From: Cognatundibacterium rivi
GTDB lineage: Bacteria > Pseudomonadota > Gammaproteobacteria > Burkholderiales > Burkholderiaceae_D
Length of the DNA: 64,000 nt
Direction: 5' to 3'
NCBI RefSeq assembly: GCF_018139565.1
Contig: NZ_JAGSPK010000003.1
Location: 434,001-498,000, forward strand
Position numbers and translations under genes: made by a program. Positions within the stretch are counted from its first letter, which is position 1. Every line of letters begins with the position of its first letter. Below, in pieces: positions 53,641 through 63,539 of the stretch. The notes beneath the pieces are model-generated. The model saw only the letters and a list, made by a program, of their open reading frames with translations, was not told the origin of the DNA and made no database searches.

Positions 53641-54552
53641 ATGAAGACTATTTCTTTAATCGGCGCGCCAACGGATGTTGGTGCGAGCGTCAGAGGTGCT
53701 GGCATGGGGCCGGACGCACTGAGAGTTGCAGGGCTCAACGAAGCGCTTGCCGCCCGCCAGTTTCATGTTATTGATCACGGCAATCTACACGGCCCAGCGA
53801 ATCCGTGGCAACAACCAGTCAATGGCTTACGCCACCTGAAAGAAGCAATCGACTGGAATCAGGCAGTCTACGATGCGGTGAATCAGGCGTTGATACAAGG
53901 TCATCTTCCAATGATGCTGGGTGGCGATCATTGCCTCGCCATCGGCTCGATCAGCGCGGTTGCGGCACATTGCCGCCGCATAGGAAAGAAGCTGCGTGTA
54001 TTGTGGTTTGATGCGCATGCAGACAGTAACTTATCAACAATCAGCCCGACCGGTAACATTCATGGAATGCCCGTTGCGTGCCTGATGGGACATGGTCCAC
54101 AGGAGCTTATCAGTTATGCCGGACATACTCCCGCAATACATCCCGCAGATATCCGCCTGATCGGCATTCGTAGTGTTGATGCCGGTGAAAAAAAGTTTAT
54201 TCATGACATGGGAATGCAGGTATTCGACATGCGCTACATTGACGAATATGGCATGCGCAATGTGATGAGCTCAGCGCTGGCCGACCTCGATGCTGACACG
54301 CATCTACATGTTAGTTTTGATATGGATTGTCTCGACCCAGGCATCGCTCCCGGTGTTGGCACTGCGGTATTGGGAGGCCCGACATACCGTGAAGCACAAC
54401 TGTGTATGGAAATGATTGCCGATACCGGTTTGTTGGCTTCACTGGATCTGGTGGAATTAAATCCGGCACTGGACATTCGCAACCAGACCGCAATTCTCGC
54501 AGTCGATCTGATCGAGAGTTTGTTTGGTAAGTCTACATTGGTGAGAATGTAA
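53641..54552 (+). CDS. rocF: Arginase
   Basis: A 303-aa binuclear manganese hydrolase splitting arginine to ornithine and urea. Metal ligand blocks are GGDHCLAIGS, WFDAHADSNL and SFDMDCLDPG, with the N-terminal IGAPTDVGASVRGAGMGPDA typical of arginases. A product of this enzyme is the substrate of the upstream enzyme. No urease genes are in view. The ribosome site AAAAAGA is modest. It ends at a shared terminator with pntB. Confidence 0.95.
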   Translation: MKTISLIGAPTDVGASVRGAGMGPDALRVAGLNEALAARQFHVIDHGNLHGPANPWQQPVNGLRHLKEAIDWNQAVYDAVNQALIQGHLPMMLGGDHCLAIGSISAVAAHCRRIGKKLRVLWFDAHADSNLSTISPTGNIHGMPVACLMGHGPQELISYAGHTPAIHPADIRLIGIRSVDAGEKKFIHDMGMQVFDMRYIDEYGMRNVMSSALADLDADTHLHVSFDMDCLDPGIAPGVGTAVLGGPTYREAQLCMEMIADTGLLASLDLVELNPALDIRNQTAILAVDLIESLFGKSTLVRM

Positions 54553-54606
54553 GGGACTTAATTTCGTCCCTCTGTGATCGCTCATCCGAAGGCATCAACG
54601 TCAAAA

Positions 54607-54637
54607 TAAAAATCCCCGCTATTTAGCGGGGATTTTT
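54607..54637. terminator. Bidirectional terminator
   Basis: Stem AAAAATCCCCGCTA / TAGCGGGGATTTTT with a TTT loop between arginase (plus) and pntB (minus). Confidence 0.92.
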
Positions 54638-54656
54638 CATTCATCAACTGCTGCGC

Positions 54657-56102
54657 CTACTCTACGGCCTTCACCATATCTTCGATGACCTTTTTAGCGT
54701 CACCGAATACCATCATGGTCTTATCCATATAGAACAATTCGTTATCCAGACCTGCATAGCCGGACGCCATCGAACGCTTATTCACGATGATGGTTTTTGC
54801 TTTGTAGGCCTCAAGAATCGGCATCCCAGCAATCGGTGATTTCGGATCTTTTGCTGCAGGATTGACGACGTCGTTAGCACCGAGTACCAGCACAACGTCT
54901 GCCTGACCAAATTCGCTATTGATATCTTCCATCTCAAATACCTGATCGTACGGTACTTCCGCTTCTGCCAACAAGACATTCATGTGTCCAGGCATACGGC
55001 CAGCGACCGGATGAATCGCATATTTCACCGTAATACCTTTGTGCGTCAGTTTCTCTGTCAGCTCTTTCAAAGCATGCTGCGCGCGTGCCACGGCAAGGCC
55101 GTAGCCAGGAACGATAATGACTGTTTCCGCATTACCGAGCAAAAATGCAACGTCATCGGCAGAACCTGACTTCACATTTCGCTGTGCCTGCCCGCCAGCA
55201 GCGGCCTCCGCTGGAGCCCCACCAAAACCGCCAAGAATCACATTAAAGAACGAGCGGTTCATAGCCTTACACATGATGTAAGAAAGAATCGCACCTGACG
55301 ATCCAACTAATGAACCGGCGATAATCAGCATCGAGTTATTGAGAGAAAAACCAATACCAGCAGCAGCCCAGCCTGAATAGCTATTCAGCATGGAAACCAC
55401 GACCGGCATGTCTGCACCACCGATAGGAATGATGATCAGCACGCCCAATACAAAGGCGATCAGCGCCATCAACACAAACGGTATCCACGCCGGTTCTGTA
55501 CCAGGAGCAAAACAGAAGATCAGACCAAGCCCGACCATCGTGATCGCCAGGATCAAATTCAGAAAGTGTTGCCCTGTAAAACTGACAGGTGCGCCCTGAA
55601 ACAAGCGAAACTTATATTTACCCGACAATTTGCCAAACGCAATCACTGAGCCTGAGAAGGTGATCGCACCAACAAACGTCCCGATAAATAATTCAAGACG
55701 ATTACCGAAAGGAATCGCAACTTCGCGCGTCGTGATATTGAAAATCCATGGTTCGGCAACGACAGCCACAGCAATACATACTGCAGCTAAACCAATCAGT
55801 GAATGCATGGCGGCAACAAGTTCCGGCATCTTGGTCATTTCGACCCGTTTAGCCAATGTTGCACCAATGCCGCCACCGACAATCACTCCCAGTGCGACCA
55901 AACCATAGCCTAAGCCGCCGCCTGCTGCTTCGGTTTTCAGCTTAACGATCAAGGCGATAGTCGTCGCAACAGCGACGGCCATTCCCATCATGCCGAAAGC
56001 GTTGCCACGTCGAGCCGTCGATGGATGCGACAAACCTTTTAACGCTTGAATAAAACAAACAGATGCAATCAGATAGAGCATCGTGACCAGATTCATGCTC
56101 AT
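54657..56102 (-). CDS. pntB: NAD(P) transhydrogenase subunit beta
   Basis: A 481-aa membrane subunit with about nine helices and a C-terminal NADP(H)-binding domain III. Domain III landmarks are IIVPGYGLAVARAQ, GRMPGHMNVLLAEA and VLVLGANDVVNPAA. With the alpha subunits it drives hydride transfer between NAD(H) and NADP(H) coupled to proton flow. Its ATG shares bases with the pntAB stop (TAATG), showing tight coupling. Confidence 0.97.
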   Translation of the reverse strand: MSMNLVTMLYLIASVCFIQALKGLSHPSTARRGNAFGMMGMAVAVATTIALIVKLKTEAAGGGLGYGLVALGVIVGGGIGATLAKRVEMTKMPELVAAMHSLIGLAAVCIAVAVVAEPWIFNITTREVAIPFGNRLELFIGTFVGAITFSGSVIAFGKLSGKYKFRLFQGAPVSFTGQHFLNLILAITMVGLGLIFCFAPGTEPAWIPFVLMALIAFVLGVLIIIPIGGADMPVVVSMLNSYSGWAAAGIGFSLNNSMLIIAGSLVGSSGAILSYIMCKAMNRSFFNVILGGFGGAPAEAAAGGQAQRNVKSGSADDVAFLLGNAETVIIVPGYGLAVARAQHALKELTEKLTHKGITVKYAIHPVAGRMPGHMNVLLAEAEVPYDQVFEMEDINSEFGQADVVLVLGANDVVNPAAKDPKSPIAGMPILEAYKAKTIIVNKRSMASGYAGLDNELFYMDKTMMVFGDAKKVIEDMVKAVE

Positions 56103-56428
56103 TATTTGCTCTCCTTGCCAGCGTTATTCTGCGTTATTTTCGGCTCTTTTTTCTTAAACATTTCCAACATTCTCTGGGTGACCAGAAATCCGCCGAACAC
56201 GTTCACAGCAGCCAGCGCCACCGCAACGGTTCCCATCACCTGTGCCAGCAAACCTTCGGTCAGTCCTGCGGCCAGCATGGCACCAACAATGATGATGGCA
56301 GAAATCGCATTAGTCACGGCCATTAATGGCGTGTGCAATGCGGGAGTAACCGTCCACACCACGTGATAACCGACATAAATTGCCAGTACAAAAATGATGA
56401 GGTTGGTTAGGGTATGACTTACTTCCAT
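56102..56428 (-). CDS. pntAB: NAD(P) transhydrogenase subunit alpha, part 2 (membrane)
   Basis: A 108-aa protein with three helices (NLIIFVLAIYVGYHVVW, the NAISAIIIVGAML helix and AQVMGTVAVALAAVNVFGGF) corresponding to the membrane part of PntA, as in the split alpha1/alpha2 form known from Rhodospirillum. The start at 56428 follows GAGAGGACATC. A Lys-rich tail ends the protein. It lies between panD and pntB. Confidence 0.93.
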   Translation of the reverse strand: MEVSHTLTNLIIFVLAIYVGYHVVWTVTPALHTPLMAVTNAISAIIIVGAMLAAGLTEGLLAQVMGTVAVALAAVNVFGGFLVTQRMLEMFKKKEPKITQNNAGKESK

Positions 56429-56544
56429 GATGTCCTCTCTGTAGTATGGATTAAGACATGCAAAAGCAGACGATACTGTCGCGAGGAGCAATCCGTCTGA
56501 AAATTTTAAAGATTCAGTCCCGATGCTGCCTCGCCAATATTGCC

Positions 56545-56907
56545 TCAATACTCTTTCAAACTGGTGATCTGGTTTTTTGCGTTCACAAATACCACATTCG
56601 GTTTGTGATGACGCGCTTCCTCTTCTGTCATCGGCGCGTATGTGCAGATAATCATCAAATCACCTAGTTGCACCTTGCGGGCTGCAGCGCCGTTCAGGGA
56701 GATTTCGCCACTTCCACGTTTACCTTTGATGGCATAGGTGGAAAAGCGCTCACCATTGTTGACGTTATACAGCTCAATCTGTTCGTTCTCGATGATATTC
56801 GCGGCGTCGAGCAGATCTTCATCAATTCCACATGAACCTTCGTAGTGGAGATCGCACTGGGTCACAGATGCGCGATGAATTTTGGCGCGGAGCATATTTC
56901 TTTGCAT
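56545..56907 (-). CDS. panD: Aspartate 1-decarboxylase PanD
   Basis: A 120-aa pyruvoyl enzyme making beta-alanine for pantothenate/CoA. The self-cleavage site YEGSC (Gly24-Ser25) and flanking [24 protein letters not shown] and LNGAAARK match E. coli PanD. It sits inside the transhydrogenase operon, between the two alpha-subunit genes, an unusual placement. Its start could be 56907 or the ATG at 56895. Confidence 0.97.
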   Translation of the reverse strand: MQRNMLRAKIHRASVTQCDLHYEGSCGIDEDLLDAANIIENEQIELYNVNNGERFSTYAIKGKRGSGEISLNGAAARKVQLGDLMIICTYAPMTEEEARHHKPNVVFVNAKNQITSLKEY

Positions 56908-56954
56908 GGTATTTCTACTTTCTATTGCTTGTTACAAAAAACTTAAAATCTATT

Positions 56955-58070
56955 TTATTTCTTCAATACCTCATCGCCCGCACAAACCAGAGTTGCTGCA
57001 ACGATTTCATCTTCACGATTAATCGCCAATCCGGCATCTTTGTCGATAATTAACTTCAGAAAATCCAACACGTTGCGTGCATACAAGGCCGACGCATCTG
57101 CCGCAACCAGAGTCGCCAGATTAGGTTCGCCGATAATGTGCACACCATATTTAGTGACCGTTTTGTTCAATTCAGACAAAGGACAATTGCCGCCCTGCTC
57201 CACCGCCATGTCGACGATGACCGATCCTGGTTTCATCGCTTTGACAGTTTCTTCCGAAATCAACACCGGTGCTTTCCGTCCCGGGATCAGCGCGGTCGTA
57301 ATGATGATGTCTGCCTGCTTGGCTCGTTCATGAACCAATGCCGCCTGACGCGCCATCCACGCTGCAGGCATAGGGCGCGCATAACCACCAACACCCTTGG
57401 CAATTTCCCGCTCTTCATCTGTCTCGTACGGTACATCAATGAATTTTGCACCGAGCGATTCGACCTGCTCTTTAACGGGCGGTCTGACGTCGGATGCCTC
57501 AATGACGGCGCCCAGACGCTTCGCCGTTGCAATTGCCTGCAAACCAGCGACACCGACGCCCATGATTAAAACGCGCGCCGCTTTCACTGTTCCAGCGGCG
57601 GTCATCAGCATAGGCATAAAGCGCTGATAAGTATTTGCGGCCAACATCACTGCTTTATAACCAGCAATGTTTGCCTGAGAAGACAGCACGTCGAGTGACT
57701 GCGCACGGGTAATGCGCGGTGCAGCTTCCAGAGCGAATGCATTCAGACCGTGTGCGGCCATCACTGCAATATTTTCAGTATCGAAAGGATTCAGCATGCC
57801 CACTAACGTTGTACCGGACTTGATCAAAGTCCGTTCGTCAGCATTGGGGGCACGCACTTTCAGCACCAGTTCAGCGCCAAATGCGTCGGCAGCAGAACCA
57901 ATTTGAGCTCCTGCTGCTTGATAAGCTTCATCAGTGATACTCGAGGCCACGCCAGCACCAGACTGCACAATCACCTGATGTTTTGCAGCTACGTACTTCT
58001 TAATGGTTTCCGGAGTTGCCGCAACACGCGTCTCTCCGGGCCGAGTCTCGGCGGGGATGCCGATTTTCAT
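56955..58070 (-). CDS. pntAA: NAD(P) transhydrogenase subunit alpha, part 1 (soluble NAD domain)
   Basis: A 371-aa NAD(H)-binding domain I resembling alanine dehydrogenase. Landmarks: IGIPAETRPGETRVAATPET at the start, VLIMGVGVAGLQAIATAKRL (Rossmann), and PGSVIVDMAVEQGGNCPLS. It is the head of the pntAA-panD-pntAB-pntB operon; a palindromic site lies upstream at 58120-58137. Confidence 0.97.
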   Translation of the reverse strand: MKIGIPAETRPGETRVAATPETIKKYVAAKHQVIVQSGAGVASSITDEAYQAAGAQIGSAADAFGAELVLKVRAPNADERTLIKSGTTLVGMLNPFDTENIAVMAAHGLNAFALEAAPRITRAQSLDVLSSQANIAGYKAVMLAANTYQRFMPMLMTAAGTVKAARVLIMGVGVAGLQAIATAKRLGAVIEASDVRPPVKEQVESLGAKFIDVPYETDEEREIAKGVGGYARPMPAAWMARQAALVHERAKQADIIITTALIPGRKAPVLISEETVKAMKPGSVIVDMAVEQGGNCPLSELNKTVTKYGVHIIGEPNLATLVAADASALYARNVLDFLKLIIDKDAGLAINREDEIVAATLVCAGDEVLKK

Positions 58071-58554
58071 AGATTTGCTCCCTGACTAAGTAAATAAAAT
58101 CTTTTATGCTTATCGCAAACATGTAAGCGATTACATGCTTGCCGTATCTCGCTTCGGTCCGTTCAGAACATACATACCGATCTGATCCGACCAGTAGAAT
58201 CCTGTGATGACAGGTACCGGATTCAATCTGACAACAGCAGCAACACAGCCGCAAGTATCTGATGCAAAAATCAACAATGCTTACCAGATTCTTACATTTA
58301 ATAATAGGCAACGATATTACACGCAAAATGTTTTTTAGAACAACCGTTCGTTTTTGTGGCTTTCTACTATTTTCCCTTTCACCACAAATATGTTATGCAA
58401 GACAAACGCCGCCAATTTCCCCTGTTTTATCCCGTAAGAGCTGCGGATCATAAAAAATAGTCCGCTAAAGATGCGTCGGACAACCAGCAAGTATATCGAC
58501 AGACGACACAAACGCCCGTGGCAAAGTAAAATGTCGGACTTATTGAGAAAAGCT
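58071..58554. other. Divergent intergenic region pntAA / nudJ
   Basis: 484 bp holding the palindrome at 58120-58137 near the pntAA side. I see no convincing coding frame; the stretch nearest nudJ can be read as an N-terminal extension of that gene but has no family support. Confidence 0.45.
58120..58137. promoter_or_regulatory. Palindromic operator-like site upstream of pntAA
   Basis: Perfect inverted repeat CATGTAA-GCGA-TTACATG, embedded in a looser GCAAA...TTGC frame, 50 bp upstream of the pntAA start. It looks like a binding site for a dimeric (for example LacI/GntR-type) regulator. The regulator is not known. Confidence 0.45.
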
Positions 58555-59025
58555 ATGTCAACTATCTGGAAACCATCCGTCACAGTCGCCGCCATCATTG
58601 AACGTAACAAACGCTTTTTAATGGTGGAAGAAGAAACAAACGAAGGCATTCGCATTAACCAGCCTGCCGGCCACCTGGACCCGAACGAATCACTTGAACA
58701 AGCGGTGATACGGGAAACGCTGGAAGAAACAGCGCACGACTTCACACCCACAGCGCTGATCGGCACTTATCTGTCACGCTACATCTCTCCTAAAACCGGA
58801 GAAGACGTCACTTATTTACGTTTTGCATTCACGGGAGACGTCGGTCAGCAACATGATCGAGCCCTGGATACCGGCATTCTGCGATCCATGTGGATGAGTT
58901 ACAACGAAATACTGAATGCAGAACATATCCATCGCAGCCCGCTGGTTTTGCAATGTATCGATGATTATTTACGAGGGAAACGTGCTCCGCTATCCCTCTT
59001 GTTTACACACCCGAGCGTCTTATGA
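58555..59025 (+). CDS. nudJ: Nudix hydrolase NudJ-like (thiamine/nucleoside diphosphate phosphatase)
   Basis: A 156-aa Nudix protein. The Nudix box spans residues 39-61, with GHLDPNES then [11 protein letters not shown] type spacing and the conserved REtxEE core. Its position directly before mnmA with a 4-bp overlap (ATGA) is the same as E. coli nudJ-mnmA, supporting NudJ rather than another Nudix. E. coli NudJ hydrolyses HMP-PP and nucleoside di-/triphosphates. The start at 58555 follows TTGAGAAAAGCT; longer starts at 58531 or 58471 are possible. Confidence 0.88.
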   Translation: MSTIWKPSVTVAAIIERNKRFLMVEEETNEGIRINQPAGHLDPNESLEQAVIRETLEETAHDFTPTALIGTYLSRYISPKTGEDVTYLRFAFTGDVGQQHDRALDTGILRSMWMSYNEILNAEHIHRSPLVLQCIDDYLRGKRAPLSLLFTHPSVL

Positions 59026-60125
59026 GCAAAAAACGAGTAGTGATAGGTATGTCTGGTGGCGTTGATTCGTCTGTATCCGCATGGCTATTAAAAGAACAAG
59101 GTTATGAAGTCATCGGCCTCTTTATGAAAAACTGGGAAGATGACGATGACTCAGAATATTGCTCCACCCGCGAAGACTGGATAGACGCGGTCAGCGTCGC
59201 CGATGTCGTTGGCGTCGATATAGAAGCAGTCAATTTTGCGAGTGAATATAAAGACCGTGTCTTTGCCGAATTTTTACGCGAATATCAGGCTGGACGCACG
59301 CCTAATCCGGATGTGCTGTGTAACGCTGAAATCAAATTTAAAGCATTTCTGGACCATGCAATGAAATTGGGAGCCGACTACATCGCAACTGGCCACTATG
59401 CACGTGTGCGCGAGGTCAATGGCGAATTTCAGTTATTAAAAGCGCTGGACGCCAGCAAAGATCAAAGCTATTTTTTGCACAGATTAAATCAAAAACAGCT
59501 CGCCAATACTTTATTTCCTTTAGGTGAAATTCATAAAACTGAAGTCCGGAAAATTGCCGAGCAATTGCAATTACCCAATGCGAAAAAGAAAGACTCGACC
59601 GGGATTTGCTTTATCGGCGAACGTCCTTTCCGTGAATTTCTGAACCGTTATCTGTCTTATAAACCAGGAGCGATTAAAACTCCTGAAGGTGAAACCATAG
59701 GACAACACGTCGGTTTGAGTTTTTATACCCTAGGACAACGCAAAGGCATAGGCATAGGCGGCATTAAGTCTCATCAGAACGCCGATGGCAGCAGCGATGC
59801 GTGGTATGTCGCAAGAAAAGATGTGGCAGAAAATACGCTGTATGCAGTACAAGGTCACGATCATCCCTGGCTGCTGTCTTCTGCACTCGATGCAACACAG
59901 GTAAGCTGGGTCGCAGGCCGCGCTCCTGAAGTCGGCCAGTTATCAGCAAAAACACGCTATCGCCAACCCGACGTCAGTTGCAATTTTTCCGGAGATACTG
60001 AGCAATTCCACCTACATTTCGATCAGGCACAATGGGCAGTTACGCCGGGGCAATCTGCCGTTTTGTATGATGGTGATATCTGTCTCGGCGGAGGCATTAT
60101 TCATTCTGCAAGCGCAGAAAAATGA
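59022..60125 (+). CDS. mnmA: tRNA-specific 2-thiouridylase MnmA
   Basis: A 367-aa enzyme that thiolates U34 of Lys/Glu/Gln tRNAs. The ATP-pyrophosphatase P-loop is [13 protein letters not shown] (from residue 9); the two catalytic Cys are in [12 protein letters not shown] and [12 protein letters not shown]. The C-terminal [14 protein letters not shown] is typical. Translation is coupled with nudJ by a 4-bp overlap. Confidence 0.98.
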   Translation: MSKKRVVIGMSGGVDSSVSAWLLKEQGYEVIGLFMKNWEDDDDSEYCSTREDWIDAVSVADVVGVDIEAVNFASEYKDRVFAEFLREYQAGRTPNPDVLCNAEIKFKAFLDHAMKLGADYIATGHYARVREVNGEFQLLKALDASKDQSYFLHRLNQKQLANTLFPLGEIHKTEVRKIAEQLQLPNAKKKDSTGICFIGERPFREFLNRYLSYKPGAIKTPEGETIGQHVGLSFYTLGQRKGIGIGGIKSHQNADGSSDAWYVARKDVAENTLYAVQGHDHPWLLSSALDATQVSWVAGRAPEVGQLSAKTRYRQPDVSCNFSGDTEQFHLHFDQAQWAVTPGQSAVLYDGDICLGGGIIHSASAEK

Positions 60126-60316
60126 ATTTTACTGAACTTAAAATTTGCGATGAAAAACAATAAATGGCAGGTTCCGGCAGGATTAATCTAAATTTTATTT
60201 AAGATATTCCTCATTAAATTGAATAATCACAATTATTTGATACGTTTTGTCGCTTTACAATTCAATTTAATGAAATTACATTTACATTTTTCTCACACTG
60301 GAAACGCCAGCAAATC
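60126..60316. promoter_or_regulatory. AT-rich operator region of the RpiR-type gene
   Basis: 190 bp of very AT-rich DNA. A perfect 14-bp inverted repeat TCATTAAATTGAAT (60211-60224) / ATTCAATTTAATGA (60260-60273) brackets a smaller palindrome AATAAT-CACA-ATTATT (60222-60237). The last arm is 43 bp from the regulator start. Autoregulation is the simplest reading. Confidence 0.5.
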
Positions 60317-61258
60317 ATGAATCATCCTGATACGCAAGTCCTGGGCGGCACCGTCAATGCGCGGATAGGCAAGGTCTATATGAGCCTGTCTAAAGCACAT
60401 AAAAAAGCTGCGGATTATGTACTGTCGAATGTCTTCCGGTCGGCAACGATGTCAATCGACGAGCTTGCGAATGCGGTTGGCATTTCCGTTGCAACAGCCA
60501 ACCGGTTTGCGCGTGCACTGGGGTTTGACGGATATCCACAATTCCGTGCTGAACTTGTATGCGGCTTTGAGGCGATGCTCGCCCCGATTGACAACCTGCG
60601 TAGCGAAGTCCAACGCCCGGCAACCAGCACCGAAATTATTGCAGGTTCTCTCAACGAAGATCTGGCCAATCTGGAAGCCACTCGTCGCGGTCTCGATCCG
60701 GCATTGTGTAATCAGGCAGTCAAAATGATTTTAAATGCCGAACGCATTTACATCATTGGTTACGGTGCCAGCGCCTTTCTGGCGGGGCTGATGGCACACA
60801 GTCTTGATCCATTTTGCAATACCGTGCAATCGACGATTGGCACCGGTGGCCCTTCTACGGTAGCGCGACAATTATTCAAATACACTTCGCGTGATCTGGT
60901 GATCGGCATTTCTTTTCCACGTTACGCAGAAGATGCTGTGACCATTTTGCGGCAACTGAATGAGAAAAAAGTACCAGTACTGGCACTCACTGATGCGCCC
61001 AGCTCACCGCTGGCTGCACTGGCAAATATCACTCTGTATGCGCAGACCCGACGCCATTTTTCACCAAACTCTGAAGGTGCCGCGCTTTGTCTGATAGAAG
61101 CGATTTGCAGCGCCGTCGCACATCAGGCAAAAGCACCGGTACATGCCGCATCAGAAATGACTAAGTTTGTGATGCCTTGGCTATACCAAGAGTCAAATAC
61201 TGGCGTGCGTAAATCGTCGCCAGATCTGACCGTGATCGACGCCGACCGGCCAGCCTAA
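60317..61258 (+). CDS. MurR/RpiR-family transcriptional regulator
   Basis: A 313-aa regulator with an N-terminal HTH_6 domain (KAHKKAADYVLSN, then ATMSIDELANAVGISVATAN and RFARALGFDGYPQF) and a C-terminal SIS sugar-phosphate-binding domain (IYIIGYGASAFLAGLM, LVIGISFPRYAEDAV). Such proteins respond to sugar phosphates such as glucosamine-, MurNAc- or KDG-phosphates. The sequence does not look like the canonical HexR start. Targets are unknown; the upstream 14-bp inverted repeat may be its own operator. Confidence 0.92.
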   Translation: MNHPDTQVLGGTVNARIGKVYMSLSKAHKKAADYVLSNVFRSATMSIDELANAVGISVATANRFARALGFDGYPQFRAELVCGFEAMLAPIDNLRSEVQRPATSTEIIAGSLNEDLANLEATRRGLDPALCNQAVKMILNAERIYIIGYGASAFLAGLMAHSLDPFCNTVQSTIGTGGPSTVARQLFKYTSRDLVIGISFPRYAEDAVTILRQLNEKKVPVLALTDAPSSPLAALANITLYAQTRRHFSPNSEGAALCLIEAICSAVAHQAKAPVHAASEMTKFVMPWLYQESNTGVRKSSPDLTVIDADRPA

Positions 61259-61287
61259 ATAAGGTTTCTGTCTTTTGGAGACATCAT

Positions 61288-61327
61288 AAAAAAAACCTCA
61301 AAGTAGATTTTGCTTTGAGGTTTTTTT
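61288..61327. terminator. Bidirectional terminator
   Basis: Stem AAAACCTCAAAG / CTTTGAGGTTTT around AT-rich loop, flanked by A8 and T7. Shared by the RpiR-type gene (plus) and ahpF (minus). Confidence 0.92.
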
Positions 61328-61350
61328 ACAGATGGAAATACAGCAAAAAA

Positions 61351-62898
61351 TCAGGATCGGATAATGTAGTCAAATGCAGCCAGTGAAGCCTTAGCGCCTT
61401 CGCCCACAGCAATCACAATTTGCTTGTATGGTACCGTGGTCACATCGCCCGCGGCAAAAACGCCAGCCAGAGAAGTTTGTCCACGCGCATCGATTTCAAT
61501 TTCGCCATGACGGGATAATGTCAGGCTGCCTTTTAGCCATTCAGTATTTGGTACCAGACCAATCTGAACAAAAATACCTTCGAGCTCAACATTCTTTAAC
61601 TCACCACTGACAAGATCTTTGTAGCTCAGCGCATTCACCTTCGTTCCATCACCATGTACTTCTGTGGTTTGCGCCTGAGTAATCACCGTTACATTGGCCA
61701 GACTACGCAATTTACGCTGCAATACTTCATCGGCACGTAGCTCTGCGCCAAATTCCAGCAAGGTAACGTGACTGACGATGCCTGCCAGGTCAATCGCCGC
61801 TTCAACTCCGGAATTTCCGCCACCGATGACAGCGACACGTTTTCCTTTAAATAAAGGACCATCGCAATGCGGGCAGTAAGCAACGCCATGATTACGGTAT
61901 TCACGTTCGCCCGGAACGTTAATTTCACGCCAACGTGCACCGGTCGCTAAAATCACCGCTTTGGCTTTCAGCGTTGCACCACTGGCCAACTGAATTTCAT
62001 TGACGCCGTCTTTTTGCGTGAGCTTTTCAGCCCGCTGCAAATTCATAATGTCGACATCGTAAGTCTTCACGTGCTGTTCCAGTGCTGCCGCAAACTTTGG
62101 TCCTTCAGTCTCGGTAACCGAAATAAAATTCTCAATCGACATCGTGTCGAGAACCTGACCACCAAACCGTTCCGCAACGACACCAGTACGGATTCCTTTG
62201 CGAGCCGCATAGATCGCCGCTGCCGCACCCGCAGGACCACCACCGACGATCAGTACGTCATAAGGTGCTTTGGCATCCAGTTTTTCAGCAGCGCGTTGCA
62301 CTGACCCGGTATCGAGTTTCGCCAGAATTTCTTCAATGGACATACGTCCCTGACCAAAAACTTCACCGTTCAGGTAGACCGTCGGCACCGCCATAATCTG
62401 GCGTTGTTCAACTTCAGTCTGAAATAAAGCGCCATCGATCGTGACCGATTGCACTCGAGGATTCAATACCGCCATCAGATTCAGCGACTGCACAACTTCC
62501 GGACAATTCTGGCAAGTCAGAGAAATGTAGGTTTCGAAGTGAAAGTCACCATCAAGGTTTTTGATCTGCTCAATCACATCTGCGTCAACTTTAGGTGGGT
62601 GACCACCAGCCTGCAGTAAAGCAAGCACCAGAGATGTGAACTCGTGTCCCATCGGAATACCGGCGAAACGCAAATTGATGTCATGCCCCGGCGAGGTAAT
62701 CGCAAATGAGGGCTTGCGCTCGTGATCATCAGTATTTTCAGACAGGCTGATTTTGTCAGACAACTCAGCAATTTCACGCAGCAAGACTTGCATTTCTTTT
62801 GCCTTCTCGCTGTCATCAAGCGAGGCCAGCAACTGAATTGGGCGCGTCAGTTTTTCGAGGTAGGCTTTTAATTGCGTTTTGAGAGTCGTGTCTAACAT
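61351..62898 (-). CDS. ahpF: Alkyl hydroperoxide reductase subunit F
   Basis: A 515-aa flavoprotein disulfide reductase that passes electrons from NADH to AhpC. The N-terminal domain has the redox pair CQNC, and the thioredoxin-reductase-like part has FAD motif [14 protein letters not shown], redox pair CPHC and NAD motif [14 protein letters not shown]. Length matches AhpF. It follows ahpC by 77 bp. Confidence 0.98.
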   Translation of the reverse strand: MLDTTLKTQLKAYLEKLTRPIQLLASLDDSEKAKEMQVLLREIAELSDKISLSENTDDHERKPSFAITSPGHDINLRFAGIPMGHEFTSLVLALLQAGGHPPKVDADVIEQIKNLDGDFHFETYISLTCQNCPEVVQSLNLMAVLNPRVQSVTIDGALFQTEVEQRQIMAVPTVYLNGEVFGQGRMSIEEILAKLDTGSVQRAAEKLDAKAPYDVLIVGGGPAGAAAAIYAARKGIRTGVVAERFGGQVLDTMSIENFISVTETEGPKFAAALEQHVKTYDVDIMNLQRAEKLTQKDGVNEIQLASGATLKAKAVILATGARWREINVPGEREYRNHGVAYCPHCDGPLFKGKRVAVIGGGNSGVEAAIDLAGIVSHVTLLEFGAELRADEVLQRKLRSLANVTVITQAQTTEVHGDGTKVNALSYKDLVSGELKNVELEGIFVQIGLVPNTEWLKGSLTLSRHGEIEIDARGQTSLAGVFAAGDVTTVPYKQIVIAVGEGAKASLAAFDYIIRS

Positions 62899-62975
62899 GA
62901 TGCCTTCTTTCTGATACCGTTGAATTCATCTTCCCGGAATAAATCACCGGGAAGATGCGAAATGCTAAATACTGC

Positions 62976-63539
62976 TTAGATCTTGCCAACCAGATCCAGG
63001 GATGGAGTCAGTGTTTCTGCGCCTGGTGTCCATTTCGCAGGGCAAACTTCACCTGGGTGATTTGCAACGTATTGTGCAGCCTGAACTTTACGCAGCAATT
63101 CTTTCGCGTCACGGCCAATACCGTTGTCGTGCACTTCCATGACTTTGATTTCGCCGGCTGGGTTCACGACGAATGTACCGCGCAATGCCAGACCTTCTTC
63201 TTCGATCAGCACTTCAAAGTTACGGGAAATCGCCAATGTTGGGTCACCCAGCATTGGGTAAGTGATTTTGCCGATAGTGTCAGAAGTGTCGTGCCAAGCT
63301 TTGTGGGTGAAATGTGTATCTGTAGAAACGCTGTAGATTTCAACGCCCAGTTTTTTGAATTCTTCGTAATGATCAGCCAGATCGCCTAACTCAGTTGGGC
63401 AAACAAAAGTGAAGTCTGCTGGATAAAATACAAAAACAGACCATTTGCCAGCCAGATCTTCGCTGGAAACCGGAACAAATTTGCCATTGTGGTAAGCGGT
63501 AGTTTTAAATGGCTTTACAGTAGTATTGATCAGTGACAT
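62976..63539 (-). CDS. ahpC: Alkyl hydroperoxide reductase subunit C (peroxiredoxin)
   Basis: A 187-aa 2-Cys peroxiredoxin. Peroxidatic Cys47 lies in FTFVCPTE, resolving Cys in GEVCPAKW near residue 166. It reduces H2O2, organic peroxides and peroxynitrite. A good ribosome site (AAAGGAAATTACC) precedes the start. The promoter region has an OxyR-like site. Confidence 0.98.
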   Translation of the reverse strand: MSLINTTVKPFKTTAYHNGKFVPVSSEDLAGKWSVFVFYPADFTFVCPTELGDLADHYEEFKKLGVEIYSVSTDTHFTHKAWHDTSDTIGKITYPMLGDPTLAISRNFEVLIEEEGLALRGTFVVNPAGEIKVMEVHDNGIGRDAKELLRKVQAAQYVANHPGEVCPAKWTPGAETLTPSLDLVGKI

